Shown: positions 1-6,323 of the stretch, piece after piece
How positions within the stretch are numbered: position 1 is the first letter of the stretch
How the letters are laid out: the number at the start of each line of letters is the position of its first letter
Notes under the pieces: generated by a model
What the model was told of the DNA's origin: nothing
Database searches by the model: none
What the model saw: only the letters and a program-made list of their open reading frames with translations
Made by a program: the position numbers and the translations under genes
NCBI GenBank assembly: GCA_009698045.1
Contig: WLRE01000035.1
Coordinates: 1-11,833, forward strand
Source of the DNA: Actinomycetota bacterium
GTDB taxonomy: Bacteria; Actinomycetota; Actinomycetes; Nanopelagicales; Nanopelagicaceae
Direction: 5' to 3'
DNA length: 11,833 nucleotides

Positions 1-1
1 T

Positions 2-1132
2 AAGTCAGTCGAATTTGGTCAGGGTTCTACTCTTACCCTTGCTTGCTCAGGAAATACGGTCGTTAAGGTGGTTCCGAAGGCAACATTTACTAATTCATCT
101 GGCGCTGGAGCTTACTACCTCTCCGGAATTACGCTCTCGAATATTCCCGACACATGTTACGGCGAACAGTTTACGCTTCAGGTCTATCCAGATTCCACAA
201 ATACCGCGGCCACACTCTTCACGGGTGCAACGTCTATCACGATTGCCGATAGCGATGGCACATTCGTAATGGATGCGGGAAATTATGCATACGCCTCCCT
301 GAGCTCTTCTAGTTCTACTTGTACAGCTGGCGGCTCGTGCAACGAGGCAGTAATTACTTTTCTTTCTCCTTCGGTCCCCATAACTTCCATGTCAAAAATA
401 GTTGTACAAAGCGCAACAGCTTCATCTGCGCTCTTAGCGGTGGCTGGAATTCCAACTGCTGGTCTTCAATATGGTTCGGTCGCAGGAACGCCAACCGGTT
501 GGTTAACTATGAGCACCGGATTCACGGCTGGTTCAACGTGGACAGTGGATGGCTGGGTCAAGAACGCAAACATGAGCGCTGAAAATGCGATTGTTATGGT
601 TGGGCAGGGAACCAATAACGCTTGCAGAGCTCTTACTCTGCGAAGTCTCTCTAGCACGTCATGGAGCCTTGATCTCTCATGCGATGATCGCATTAATTTC
701 ACCATGTCATCAGGCTCAATGGCCAACAACACATGGATACATGTTGCCGCAGTTGGCGATGCCAACGGCATGTCCATCTGGGTCAATGGAACTGCACTAA
801 CTAAGACTGGTTGTAGTGGTAATGCAGCAAACTGCACGAATACGGGCTCCGGAATCAGATTTACAAATTCGTACACCTCACCTTCAATGCAAATTGGAGC
901 TTGGTCAGGAAATGGCTGGTTATCTCAGGGTGGAGTGATGAATTATCTTCGCTTGAGCACATCAGCAATATGGCCGAGCACGTCTTCCACAATCCCCGTT
1001 CCAAATACCCCGCCAACAGCTCTTGCAAGCACCAAGCTACTTCTTACATCCACCTCAACCAGTCCATTTGTTGACTCTTCAGCTCTAAATCAAACCTTGA
1101 CCAAAACTGGCACCGTTACCGCCGTTTCCTAG
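2..1132 (+). CDS. LamG-domain surface protein, 5'-truncated
   Basis: The reading frame is open from the first bases of the window to a TAG at 1130-1132 (376 codons visible), so the true start lies upstream and the GTG at 68 is internal. The visible N-terminal part carries FGQG, then SNIPDTC around residues 46-52, motifs shared with the next gene. A LamG / concanavalin A-like jelly-roll domain follows from about residue 165, with the typical strands WTVDGWV, NNTWIHVAAV and MSIWVNG, and it appears to run close to the C-terminus. Such domains usually bind carbohydrate or mediate adhesion outside the cell. Eight cysteines are visible, several in close pairs (STCTAGGSC, GCSGNAANC), which suggests disulfides in an exported protein; the paralogue next door has only three. 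The signal or anchor expected at the N-terminus is outside the window. The fold call is fairly secure; the ligand is unknown. Confidence 0.8.
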   Translation, partial: KSVEFGQGSTLTLACSGNTVVKVVPKATFTNSSGAGAYYLSGITLSNIPDTCYGEQFTLQVYPDSTNTAATLFTGATSITIADSDGTFVMDAGNYAYASLSSSSSTCTAGGSCNEAVITFLSPSVPITSMSKIVVQSATASSALLAVAGIPTAGLQYGSVAGTPTGWLTMSTGFTAGSTWTVDGWVKNANMSAENAIVMVGQGTNNACRALTLRSLSSTSWSLDLSCDDRINFTMSSGSMANNTWIHVAAVGDANGMSIWVNGTALTKTGCSGNAANCTNTGSGIRFTNSYTSPSMQIGAWSGNGWLSQGGVMNYLRLSTSAIWPSTSSTIPVPNTPPTALASTKLLLTSTSTSPFVDSSALNQTLTKTGTVTAVS

Positions 1133-1386
1133 TGCTCTCCGAATTGCATGAATGAGAGCCAGCCTCAACTTTCAAACTTCCTATTTCATTTTCCAGGGCA
1201 AATCTGAAAGTAGCTGATGCACTCGATCAGAATTTTGAGTAATTGACTGAACCTCAAATTCTGGCCATGGCAAGGGATTAGTTTGTCGCTCATCCGAGCT
1301 AGTTCAAAGGTCGGGATTCCCCCATGTTTGTCAAAAGTATTGAGATGTAGTTCCGTTGAATAACCATAGGCTGGCAAACTACATCC

Positions 1387-2676
1387 ATGATTAGAAGAGG
1401 GTCGCGTGAATCGGAGTTCGATGACTCCAACTATTTCGATGATCCATCTCCGCAAGATTCTCTCCTTGGTTCAAGGACATTGGCTGGATTTCTTGCAAGT
1501 TTGTTCGCCCTTGTCGCAGCTGGAGTTTTCATCTCCAATACTTTCGCAGGAAACATTTCGATAAATACCGCGGGCACGCAACAATTCGGGCAAGGCGTCA
1601 GTCAACTAACTACCTGCTCTAAGTCCAATGCCATCTCGCTTACTCCTATTTCAGGATTTAATAATGCATCCAATGGCGGCTCGCATTATCTGCAAGCAGT
1701 GAAAGTTTCTAATATCCCAGACACTTGTTTCGGTTTCGACTTCACGATCATGGCTTACGACGCCGCGTCGTCTACTCCCCTCACCTTGTTCGCGAGCAGC
1801 ACTAAAGCGGTCGTTTATGAGAATAATTCAGGAGTTTTCTCGGCGGGAATAGGCAGCACGGGCATGAGCGTCAGTAGTGCAACACAGACATTTACTGCAA
1901 TCTTCACCGCCCCGATTGCGCTCTCTTCCAGCTCGGTGAAATTCACTGTTCAAACCGGTCCGCATATAGAGACCGCACCAATCGCAGGTAGTTATATATT
2001 CGATAACACCACCACGCAATTTTTACGGTCAGCTTCAACCGGAAATGCCGCTACCGATTTCAAGCGGGCAGATTTCACTATTGAATGTTGGGTCTATCCA
2101 CTTTCAACTCAATACAACTGGACGCCAATTATCTCGATTGGCTCGCAACCTGGTGGCAAAGAGATTCGAATTGGTTCCTCCATGGGCGGAAATGGTTTAG
2201 CTGGTGCGCTATATCCTGGCGGCGGTCGAGATTCCTCTATCGGAACAGTTCAGATGAGCATTAATACTTGGCACCACTTAGCTCTAGTTCGATCTGGTAA
2301 CACCATGGCGTTCTATCTCGATGGAGTTCAGACTGGATATGACAGTAATGCTCTATTTAATAGCACGGACTTTGCAAATGATGGCTATATCTATATCGCT
2401 TCAAATCCATGGCCGGGCGATGGTGGATTCAATGGCCGCATAAGTAATATCAGGTTTGTGAAAGGTTTGGCTGTTTACACTGGTGCGTTTATGCCACCTA
2501 CCCAATCGCTTTCCCTCACTCAAAGTGCCGGTCCAAATATCTCCGCTATCACAAATCAAACATCCTTCCTCATGTCAATGACGCCGGGCTCAGCCCTCGC
2601 AGATGCATCTACTAATGCGGTGGTCATGAATGCGATTAACTCACCGATCACCTCTTCATTAAATCCATTTAGCTAA
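1387..2676 (+). CDS. Membrane-anchored LamG-domain surface protein
   Basis: This 429-residue protein is a tandem paralogue of the preceding truncated gene. Residues 1-30 are charged and probably cytoplasmic. Residues 31-53 form one hydrophobic segment (an uncleaved anchor, or a signal peptide cut near NTFA-GN). Residues 66-120 hold the shared FGQG, Cys77 and SNIPDTC (109-114) module. From about 200 to the end lies a LamG / concanavalin A-like domain, with FTIECWV, INTWHHLALVR, MAFYLDG and the closing strand GRISNIRFVKG. The C-terminal tail resembles the end of the neighbouring paralogue (a DASTN-type stretch, then a short beta-rich tail). ATG 1387 is the first ATG after the in-frame stop at 1357; no good Shine-Dalgarno sequence precedes it. 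It probably acts on the cell surface in adhesion or glycan binding. The N-terminal module is not one I can name. Confidence 0.8.
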   Translation: MIRRGSRESEFDDSNYFDDPSPQDSLLGSRTLAGFLASLFALVAAGVFISNTFAGNISINTAGTQQFGQGVSQLTTCSKSNAISLTPISGFNNASNGGSHYLQAVKVSNIPDTCFGFDFTIMAYDAASSTPLTLFASSTKAVVYENNSGVFSAGIGSTGMSVSSATQTFTAIFTAPIALSSSSVKFTVQTGPHIETAPIAGSYIFDNTTTQFLRSASTGNAATDFKRADFTIECWVYPLSTQYNWTPIISIGSQPGGKEIRIGSSMGGNGLAGALYPGGGRDSSIGTVQMSINTWHHLALVRSGNTMAFYLDGVQTGYDSNALFNSTDFANDGYIYIASNPWPGDGGFNGRISNIRFVKGLAVYTGAFMPPTQSLSLTQSAGPNISAITNQTSFLMSMTPGSALADASTNAVVMNAINSPITSSLNPFS

Positions 2677-2705
2677 AGTCTGTATCCAATTTTGAGTTCT
2701 CAGAA

Positions 2706-2711
2706 TAGAAT
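2706..2711 (+). promoter_or_regulatory. Candidate -10 for a leaderless TipAS-heliorhodopsin mRNA
   Basis: TAGAAT fits the actinobacterial TANNNT -10 pattern and is followed by only six bases before the ATG at 2718, so transcription would begin at or next to the start codon. No Shine-Dalgarno sequence is present upstream of that ATG, which agrees with a leaderless message. No clear -35 element is seen at the right distance. Confidence 0.45.
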
Positions 2712-2717
2712 TTTGTC

Positions 2718-3101
2718 ATGACCGACTTTCCTAACCCTTTTGAAGAAGAGGCTGAACAGAAGTGGCCGGATGCATTCGCAGAGAGCCAGCGACGGCTTTC
2801 ATCGCTCACTGGGGAAGAACTGGAAGCAGTCTTCGAAGAGGGCACCAGCATCTCTCAAGATTTAGCGACCGCACTCCTTGAAGGTCACTCCGCTGATTCG
2901 CAGAAAGTAAATGGACTTATTGGGCGACACTACCAATGGATCTGCAACTTCTGGAGTCCTACGCCCGAGGCTTATATAGGTCTCGGCCAGATGTATGTGG
3001 AGGATCCACGGTTTAACGCCCACTACGAAGAATTTACTCCAGGACTTGCGGCATTTATTGCCCTAGCTATCGAAGAATACGTGGCTGATTCGCTAACCTA
3101 A
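2718..3101 (+). CDS. Stand-alone TipAS-domain protein
   Basis: The 127-residue product matches the TipAS antibiotic-recognition domain (the C-terminal ligand-binding half of the MerR-type regulator TipAL), reading from an acidic PNPFEEEAEQKWPDAF start through RHYQWICNFWSPTPEAY (70-86), GLGQMYVEDPRF (88-99) and PGLAAFIALAIEEY (108-121). TipAS is an all-helical globin-like fold that captures thiopeptides and, in related proteins, other hydrophobic ligands. No helix-turn-helix domain is present, and 127 residues leave no room for one, so the protein should bind a ligand but not DNA. Aligned by eye, the cysteine I recall as the covalent thiopeptide attachment site in TipAL corresponds to Gly88, so covalent trapping looks unlikely. 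It ends 4 bp before the heliorhodopsin ATG, so the two are probably co-transcribed. The domain is fairly sure; the ligand is unknown. Confidence 0.8.
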   Translation: MTDFPNPFEEEAEQKWPDAFAESQRRLSSLTGEELEAVFEEGTSISQDLATALLEGHSADSQKVNGLIGRHYQWICNFWSPTPEAYIGLGQMYVEDPRFNAHYEEFTPGLAAFIALAIEEYVADSLT

Positions 3102-3105
3102 TTCC

Positions 3106-3873
3106 ATGACTTCCATAACGCATTTTGATATCAAGCCACTTCGTCGATTCAATGTAATCGCAGGAATCCTTCACTTGCTTTCTATGGTGGCGGTCCTGCA
3201 ATTAGCTAACTCATTCTCACTTCCGATCACGGCCACATATATGACTGGGGCGCCCGGCACTACTTTTGCCGCTCCTGTCGTCATCCTGGACACACCAGTA
3301 GCACGAACAGTTGCGCTATTCCTGGCGCTATCTGCTTTCTTTCACTTTCTCGTAGCATCTCCACGTTACTTCAATCGCTATAACAACTCGTTGATTCGCA
3401 ATATCAACATCTTCCGCTGGGTCGAGTACTCCATCAGTTCATCCATAATGATCATCCTGATCGTCCAGCTCTGTGGTGTTACCGATGTCGCCGCCATCAT
3501 CGCAATCTTTGGTGTGAATGCATCCATGATTCTCTTTGGTTGGTTGCAAGAGCGATTCACACGTCCGGGTGACGGTCAATGGCTGCCCTTCATCTTTGGC
3601 TGCATTGCGGGCGCTATTCCATGGCTAATAGTTGTTCTTTTGTTGATTGGTCCAAAAGCTCCAACAGAATCCAATGCGCCCGTCTTTGTTTACGGAATAG
3701 TTATCTCACTCTTCATCTTCTTCAACTGCTTTGCATGGGTTCAATACAAGCAATATAAAGCGCAGGGCGATTGGGCAAATTACCTCAAAGGTGAGCGGGC
3801 TTACATCATCTTGAGCCTTATCGCGAAATCTGCTCTTGCATGGCAAATATTTGGCGGAACTCTCGCCGAATAA
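3106..3873 (+). CDS. Heliorhodopsin
   Basis: This 255-residue, seven-helix membrane protein is a heliorhodopsin, the retinal-binding family with membrane topology inverted relative to type-1 rhodopsins. The sequence shows RWVEYSISSS in helix 3 with Glu107 as probable Schiff-base counterion, His23 and His80 in the polar cluster, FGVNASMILFG in helix 4 and SLIAKSALAWQIFGGTL in helix 7 with Lys241 as retinal attachment site. These numbers equal those I recall for the prototype freshwater protein HeR 48C12, so the length and start are well supported. Heliorhodopsins have a slow photocycle; most do not pump ions, and sensory or enzyme-regulatory roles have been proposed. The gene follows the TipAS gene after 4 bp with no Shine-Dalgarno sequence, suggesting translational coupling. 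No retinal or carotenoid synthesis gene is in the window. A hairpin follows nine bases after the stop. Confidence 0.96.
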   Translation: MTSITHFDIKPLRRFNVIAGILHLLSMVAVLQLANSFSLPITATYMTGAPGTTFAAPVVILDTPVARTVALFLALSAFFHFLVASPRYFNRYNNSLIRNINIFRWVEYSISSSIMIILIVQLCGVTDVAAIIAIFGVNASMILFGWLQERFTRPGDGQWLPFIFGCIAGAIPWLIVVLLLIGPKAPTESNAPVFVYGIVISLFIFFNCFAWVQYKQYKAQGDWANYLKGERAYIILSLIAKSALAWQIFGGTLAE

Positions 3874-3881
3874 TTCTGGTA

Positions 3882-3921
3882 AATCACTGGCTACTTCTCA
3901 TGGGAGAATTAGCCAGTGATT
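3882..3921 (+). promoter_or_regulatory. Hairpin covering the ABC-F ribosome binding site and start
   Basis: The arms AATCACTGGCTA (3882-3893) and TAGCCAGTGATT (3910-3921) pair perfectly over 12 bp. After one C/T mismatch, TTCTC (3895-3899) and GAGAA (3904-3908) add five pairs around the tetraloop ATGG. The Shine-Dalgarno-like GGGAG (3902-3906) sits in the loop and inner stem, and the GTG start (3916-3918) is inside the outer stem. Neither strand has a T-run after the stem, so it is not a classic intrinsic terminator. A structure that gates ABC-F translation is the simplest reading. A DNA operator, or a 3' end for the heliorhodopsin message, is also possible. Confidence 0.6.
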
Positions 3922-5514
3922 GCCACTCAAAGCGTTGAACTCCGTGCCGGGGCTCGCCTTCTCGTTAAAGATGTGACTGTTCGCATCAACCGTGGTGATC
4001 GAATCGGATTCGTAGGGCGCAATGGCGCAGGTAAATCAACTCTTGCAAAAGTATTGGCGGGTGAAAACCTCCCTGCTGGTGGGCAGGTCACACGCACCGG
4101 AACGATTGGTTATCTGCCACAAGATCCACGTACGGGTGATCAAGAAGAGACTGTCATTAATCGCATTCTCTCTGCACGCGGTCTCGACCTCATCGTTAGC
4201 CGTATGCGTAAAGTCGAAGAAGAGATGGCAACTGCCGGACCGGATGAACTAGAAGCTGCACTCGAACGCTATTCCCGGGTGGATGCGGAATTTAACACCG
4301 CCGGTGGCTACAGCGCCTCGTCCGAAGCAGAAGCGATAGCAACTAACCTCGGATTACCTGATCGCATCTTCGAAGAACCTATTGGAGTTCTCTCCGGTGG
4401 TCAGCGCCGCCGCGTAGAACTTGCTCGACTTCTCTTTAGTGGTGCCGAAACGCTTCTTCTAGATGAACCAACTAACCACTTAGACGCCGACTCAATTATC
4501 TGGCTCCGTGATTATTTAGCCAAGTATCCAGGCGGTCTTGTTGTTATCTCCCACGATGTTGCCTTAATTGAAATGGTCGTAAACAAGGTTTTCTACATTG
4601 ATGCCAACCGAAATGTTATCGATGTTTATAACTTGGGCTGGAAGAAGTATTTATTACAGCGCGAACAAGATGAACACCGTCGCAAAAAGGAACGTGCGAA
4701 CGCAGAGAAGAAGGCTGAAATTCTGGCTAAGCAAGGCGAGAAGATGCGCGCTAAAGCATCTAAAGCTAAGGCTGCTCAAGGCATGTTGCGTCGCGCCGAT
4801 GCTCTTCTCTCTGGCCTAGAAGAAGTGCGTCGCAGCGACAAGGTCGCAAAGCTGCGCTTCCCTACCCCCGCACCATGTGGCAAGACTCCGCTCATGGCAC
4901 AGGGACTTTCGAAATCTTATGGTTCGCTAGAAATCTTTACCGACGTTGACCTCGCAATTGATCGCTCTTCTCGGGTTGTAGTCCTCGGTCTTAACGGCGC
5001 CGGAAAGACAACGCTGTTAAGTATTCTCGGCGGCACCAATGAATCCGATACTGGTGAAATTCAACCGGGTCATGGCTTAAAGATTGGCTATTACACCCAA
5101 GAGCACGAATCACTAGATTTCGAACGTACGGTTCTTGAAAACATGATGTCTTCTGGTGAACATATCGGTGAGCCCCAAGCTCGCCAAGTCTTAGGTTCGT
5201 TCCTCTTTGTCGGCGATGACGTTCATAAGCCTGTAAACGTTCTTAGCGGTGGCGAGCGAACTCGTTTAGCACTTGCGACCCTTGTTGTTGGTTCTGCAAA
5301 CGTTCTCCTATTGGATGAGCCCACTAACAACTTAGATCCCGCTTCCCGTGACGAAATCCTGGCTGCTTTAGGTGAATATCAAGGCGCAGTGGTCCTTGTC
5401 AGCCACGATGAAGGTGCGGTCCGAGCCTTGAAGCCGGAGCGCGTTCTGCTCTTGCCCGACGGCGATGAAGATTTGTGGGGCGAGCAATACCTTGACCTCA
5501 TTGCATTGGAATAG
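3916..5514 (+). CDS. ABC-F family ribosome-associated ATPase (Rv1473-like)
   Basis: This 532-residue protein has two ABC ATPase domains and no membrane segments, so it is an ABC-F translation factor or antibiotic-resistance protein and not a transporter. Domain 1 shows Walker A GRNGAGKST (34-42), signature LSGGQ (159-163), Walker B LLLDEP (180-185) and switch His213. Domain 2 shows GLNGAGKTT (358-366), LSGGE (443-447), LLLDEP (464-469) and His497. A charged, Lys/Arg/Ala-rich linker (about 245-315) takes the place of the P-site tRNA interaction motif. Length, the start IATQSVELRAGARLL and the linker resemble mycobacterial Rv1473, which has been linked to macrolide tolerance (from memory). The GTG start is chosen because it gives the family's usual N-terminus and has GGGAG nine bases upstream; both are inside a hairpin. 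The SCO1-like gene follows after 20 bp. Confidence 0.93.
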   Translation: MIATQSVELRAGARLLVKDVTVRINRGDRIGFVGRNGAGKSTLAKVLAGENLPAGGQVTRTGTIGYLPQDPRTGDQEETVINRILSARGLDLIVSRMRKVEEEMATAGPDELEAALERYSRVDAEFNTAGGYSASSEAEAIATNLGLPDRIFEEPIGVLSGGQRRRVELARLLFSGAETLLLDEPTNHLDADSIIWLRDYLAKYPGGLVVISHDVALIEMVVNKVFYIDANRNVIDVYNLGWKKYLLQREQDEHRRKKERANAEKKAEILAKQGEKMRAKASKAKAAQGMLRRADALLSGLEEVRRSDKVAKLRFPTPAPCGKTPLMAQGLSKSYGSLEIFTDVDLAIDRSSRVVVLGLNGAGKTTLLSILGGTNESDTGEIQPGHGLKIGYYTQEHESLDFERTVLENMMSSGEHIGEPQARQVLGSFLFVGDDVHKPVNVLSGGERTRLALATLVVGSANVLLLDEPTNNLDPASRDEILAALGEYQGAVVLVSHDEGAVRALKPERVLLLPDGDEDLWGEQYLDLIALE

Positions 5515-5522
5515 TTTTCTAA

Positions 5523-5528
5523 TACCAT
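5523..5528 (+). promoter_or_regulatory. Candidate -10 for a leaderless SCO1-like mRNA
   Basis: TACCAT fits TANNNT and lies six bases before the ATG at 5535, the same geometry as upstream of the TipAS gene. TTGCAT at 5501-5506 is 16 bp upstream and could serve as a -35. No Shine-Dalgarno sequence is close to the ATG. Co-transcription from the ABC-F gene 20 bp upstream is also possible. Confidence 0.35.
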
Positions 5529-5534
5529 CGATAC

Positions 5535-6314
5535 ATGAAATCTAAAGCGCTTCTTCTCGGTCTTGCAGTAGCTCTCTTGCTCAGTGGTTGTGGCGCAGCG
5601 AAAACGGCCTCATCCCACGCCCACAAGGAACCTACCGGCGCTTCGGTTGGTGGCGGCACATTCTTGCAATCTGCCATACCTGCAGATGTCCTCGCCCTCC
5701 CCCTCTTTGATGCAGATGGCAAGGAATTTACTTTAGGTTCGCTCGCTGGGAAATATATTGTGATTGCTAACTTCCTAACTTCTTGTCATGAGATATGTCC
5801 TATGACAACAGCGAATATGCGTGATATCGGAAACGCAATCGCTGCCTCAGAACTAAAGGATCAGGTCGCAGTTATCGAAATTTCGGTAGACGCTGCCCGC
5901 GATAAAGCACCACGACTTCGCGCATATCAAGATCTCTTTGATGACAATACATTTTCACTCGCTTCGGGCAGTGAAAAAGACTTAGCAGCGCTTTGGAAGT
6001 ACTTTGGTGCACCAGGTGCGAAGATGGAATTCAGCGCCGATGAAGCTGAGAGCATTCCGTTAGATTGGCAGACCGGTGTCCGCGATACTTACGATGTAAT
6101 GCATCCGGACTTAGTAGTAATTGTCTCGCCAAAATCCGAATGGCGCTGGCTTGATTTAGGTAGCCCAAAAATTGGAAGCTCGCTTCCGGAAAAGCTCAAG
6201 TCCTATCTCAGTGAAGAAGGACTCAATAACTTGGCAAAGCCAGAAGAACCAACCTGGTCGCCTGGTGCTGTCTACTCCGCACTCGAGCAATTAACTGGAG
6301 TGAAACTTACTTAA
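5535..6314 (+). CDS. SCO1/SenC-family copper chaperone lipoprotein
   Basis: This 259-residue precursor has a lipoprotein signal peptide: MKSK, a hydrophobic stretch, then lipobox LLSGC with lipidated Cys19. A His-containing linker (SHAHKE, about 27-32) leads into a thioredoxin-fold domain of the SCO1/SenC/PrrC type. The copper-binding CxxxC motif is seen as SCHEICP (Cys84 and Cys88), and the third ligand is His190 in YDVMHPDLVVIVSP. Family members deliver copper to the CuA site of cytochrome c oxidase or act as thiol-disulfide reductants outside the membrane. No oxidase subunit or other copper gene is in the window, so the partner is not visible. It follows the ABC-F gene by 20 bp and ends 9 bp from the convergent aminotransferase gene. 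Confidence 0.9.
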   Translation: MKSKALLLGLAVALLLSGCGAAKTASSHAHKEPTGASVGGGTFLQSAIPADVLALPLFDADGKEFTLGSLAGKYIVIANFLTSCHEICPMTTANMRDIGNAIAASELKDQVAVIEISVDAARDKAPRLRAYQDLFDDNTFSLASGSEKDLAALWKYFGAPGAKMEFSADEAESIPLDWQTGVRDTYDVMHPDLVVIVSPKSEWRWLDLGSPKIGSSLPEKLKSYLSEEGLNNLAKPEEPTWSPGAVYSALEQLTGVKLT

Positions 6315-6323
6315 GCAATTAAG

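Noticed and set aside
68..70. GTG as start of the first LamG gene
   Set aside because: The frame stays open to the window edge and its upstream residues align with the paralogue (FGQG module), so the GTG is internal.
466..876. 136-residue minus-strand reading frame
   Set aside because: It lies wholly inside the LamG gene on the other strand and reads like a shadow frame with no recognisable domain.
1134..1159. GCTCTC/GAGAGC stem after the first LamG gene as a terminator
   Set aside because: Only six pairs with a 14-base loop and no T-run downstream.
3900..3938. 12-codon leader ORF in the hairpin as an annotated gene
   Set aside because: No ribosome binding site and very short; kept only as a possibility within the hairpin finding.
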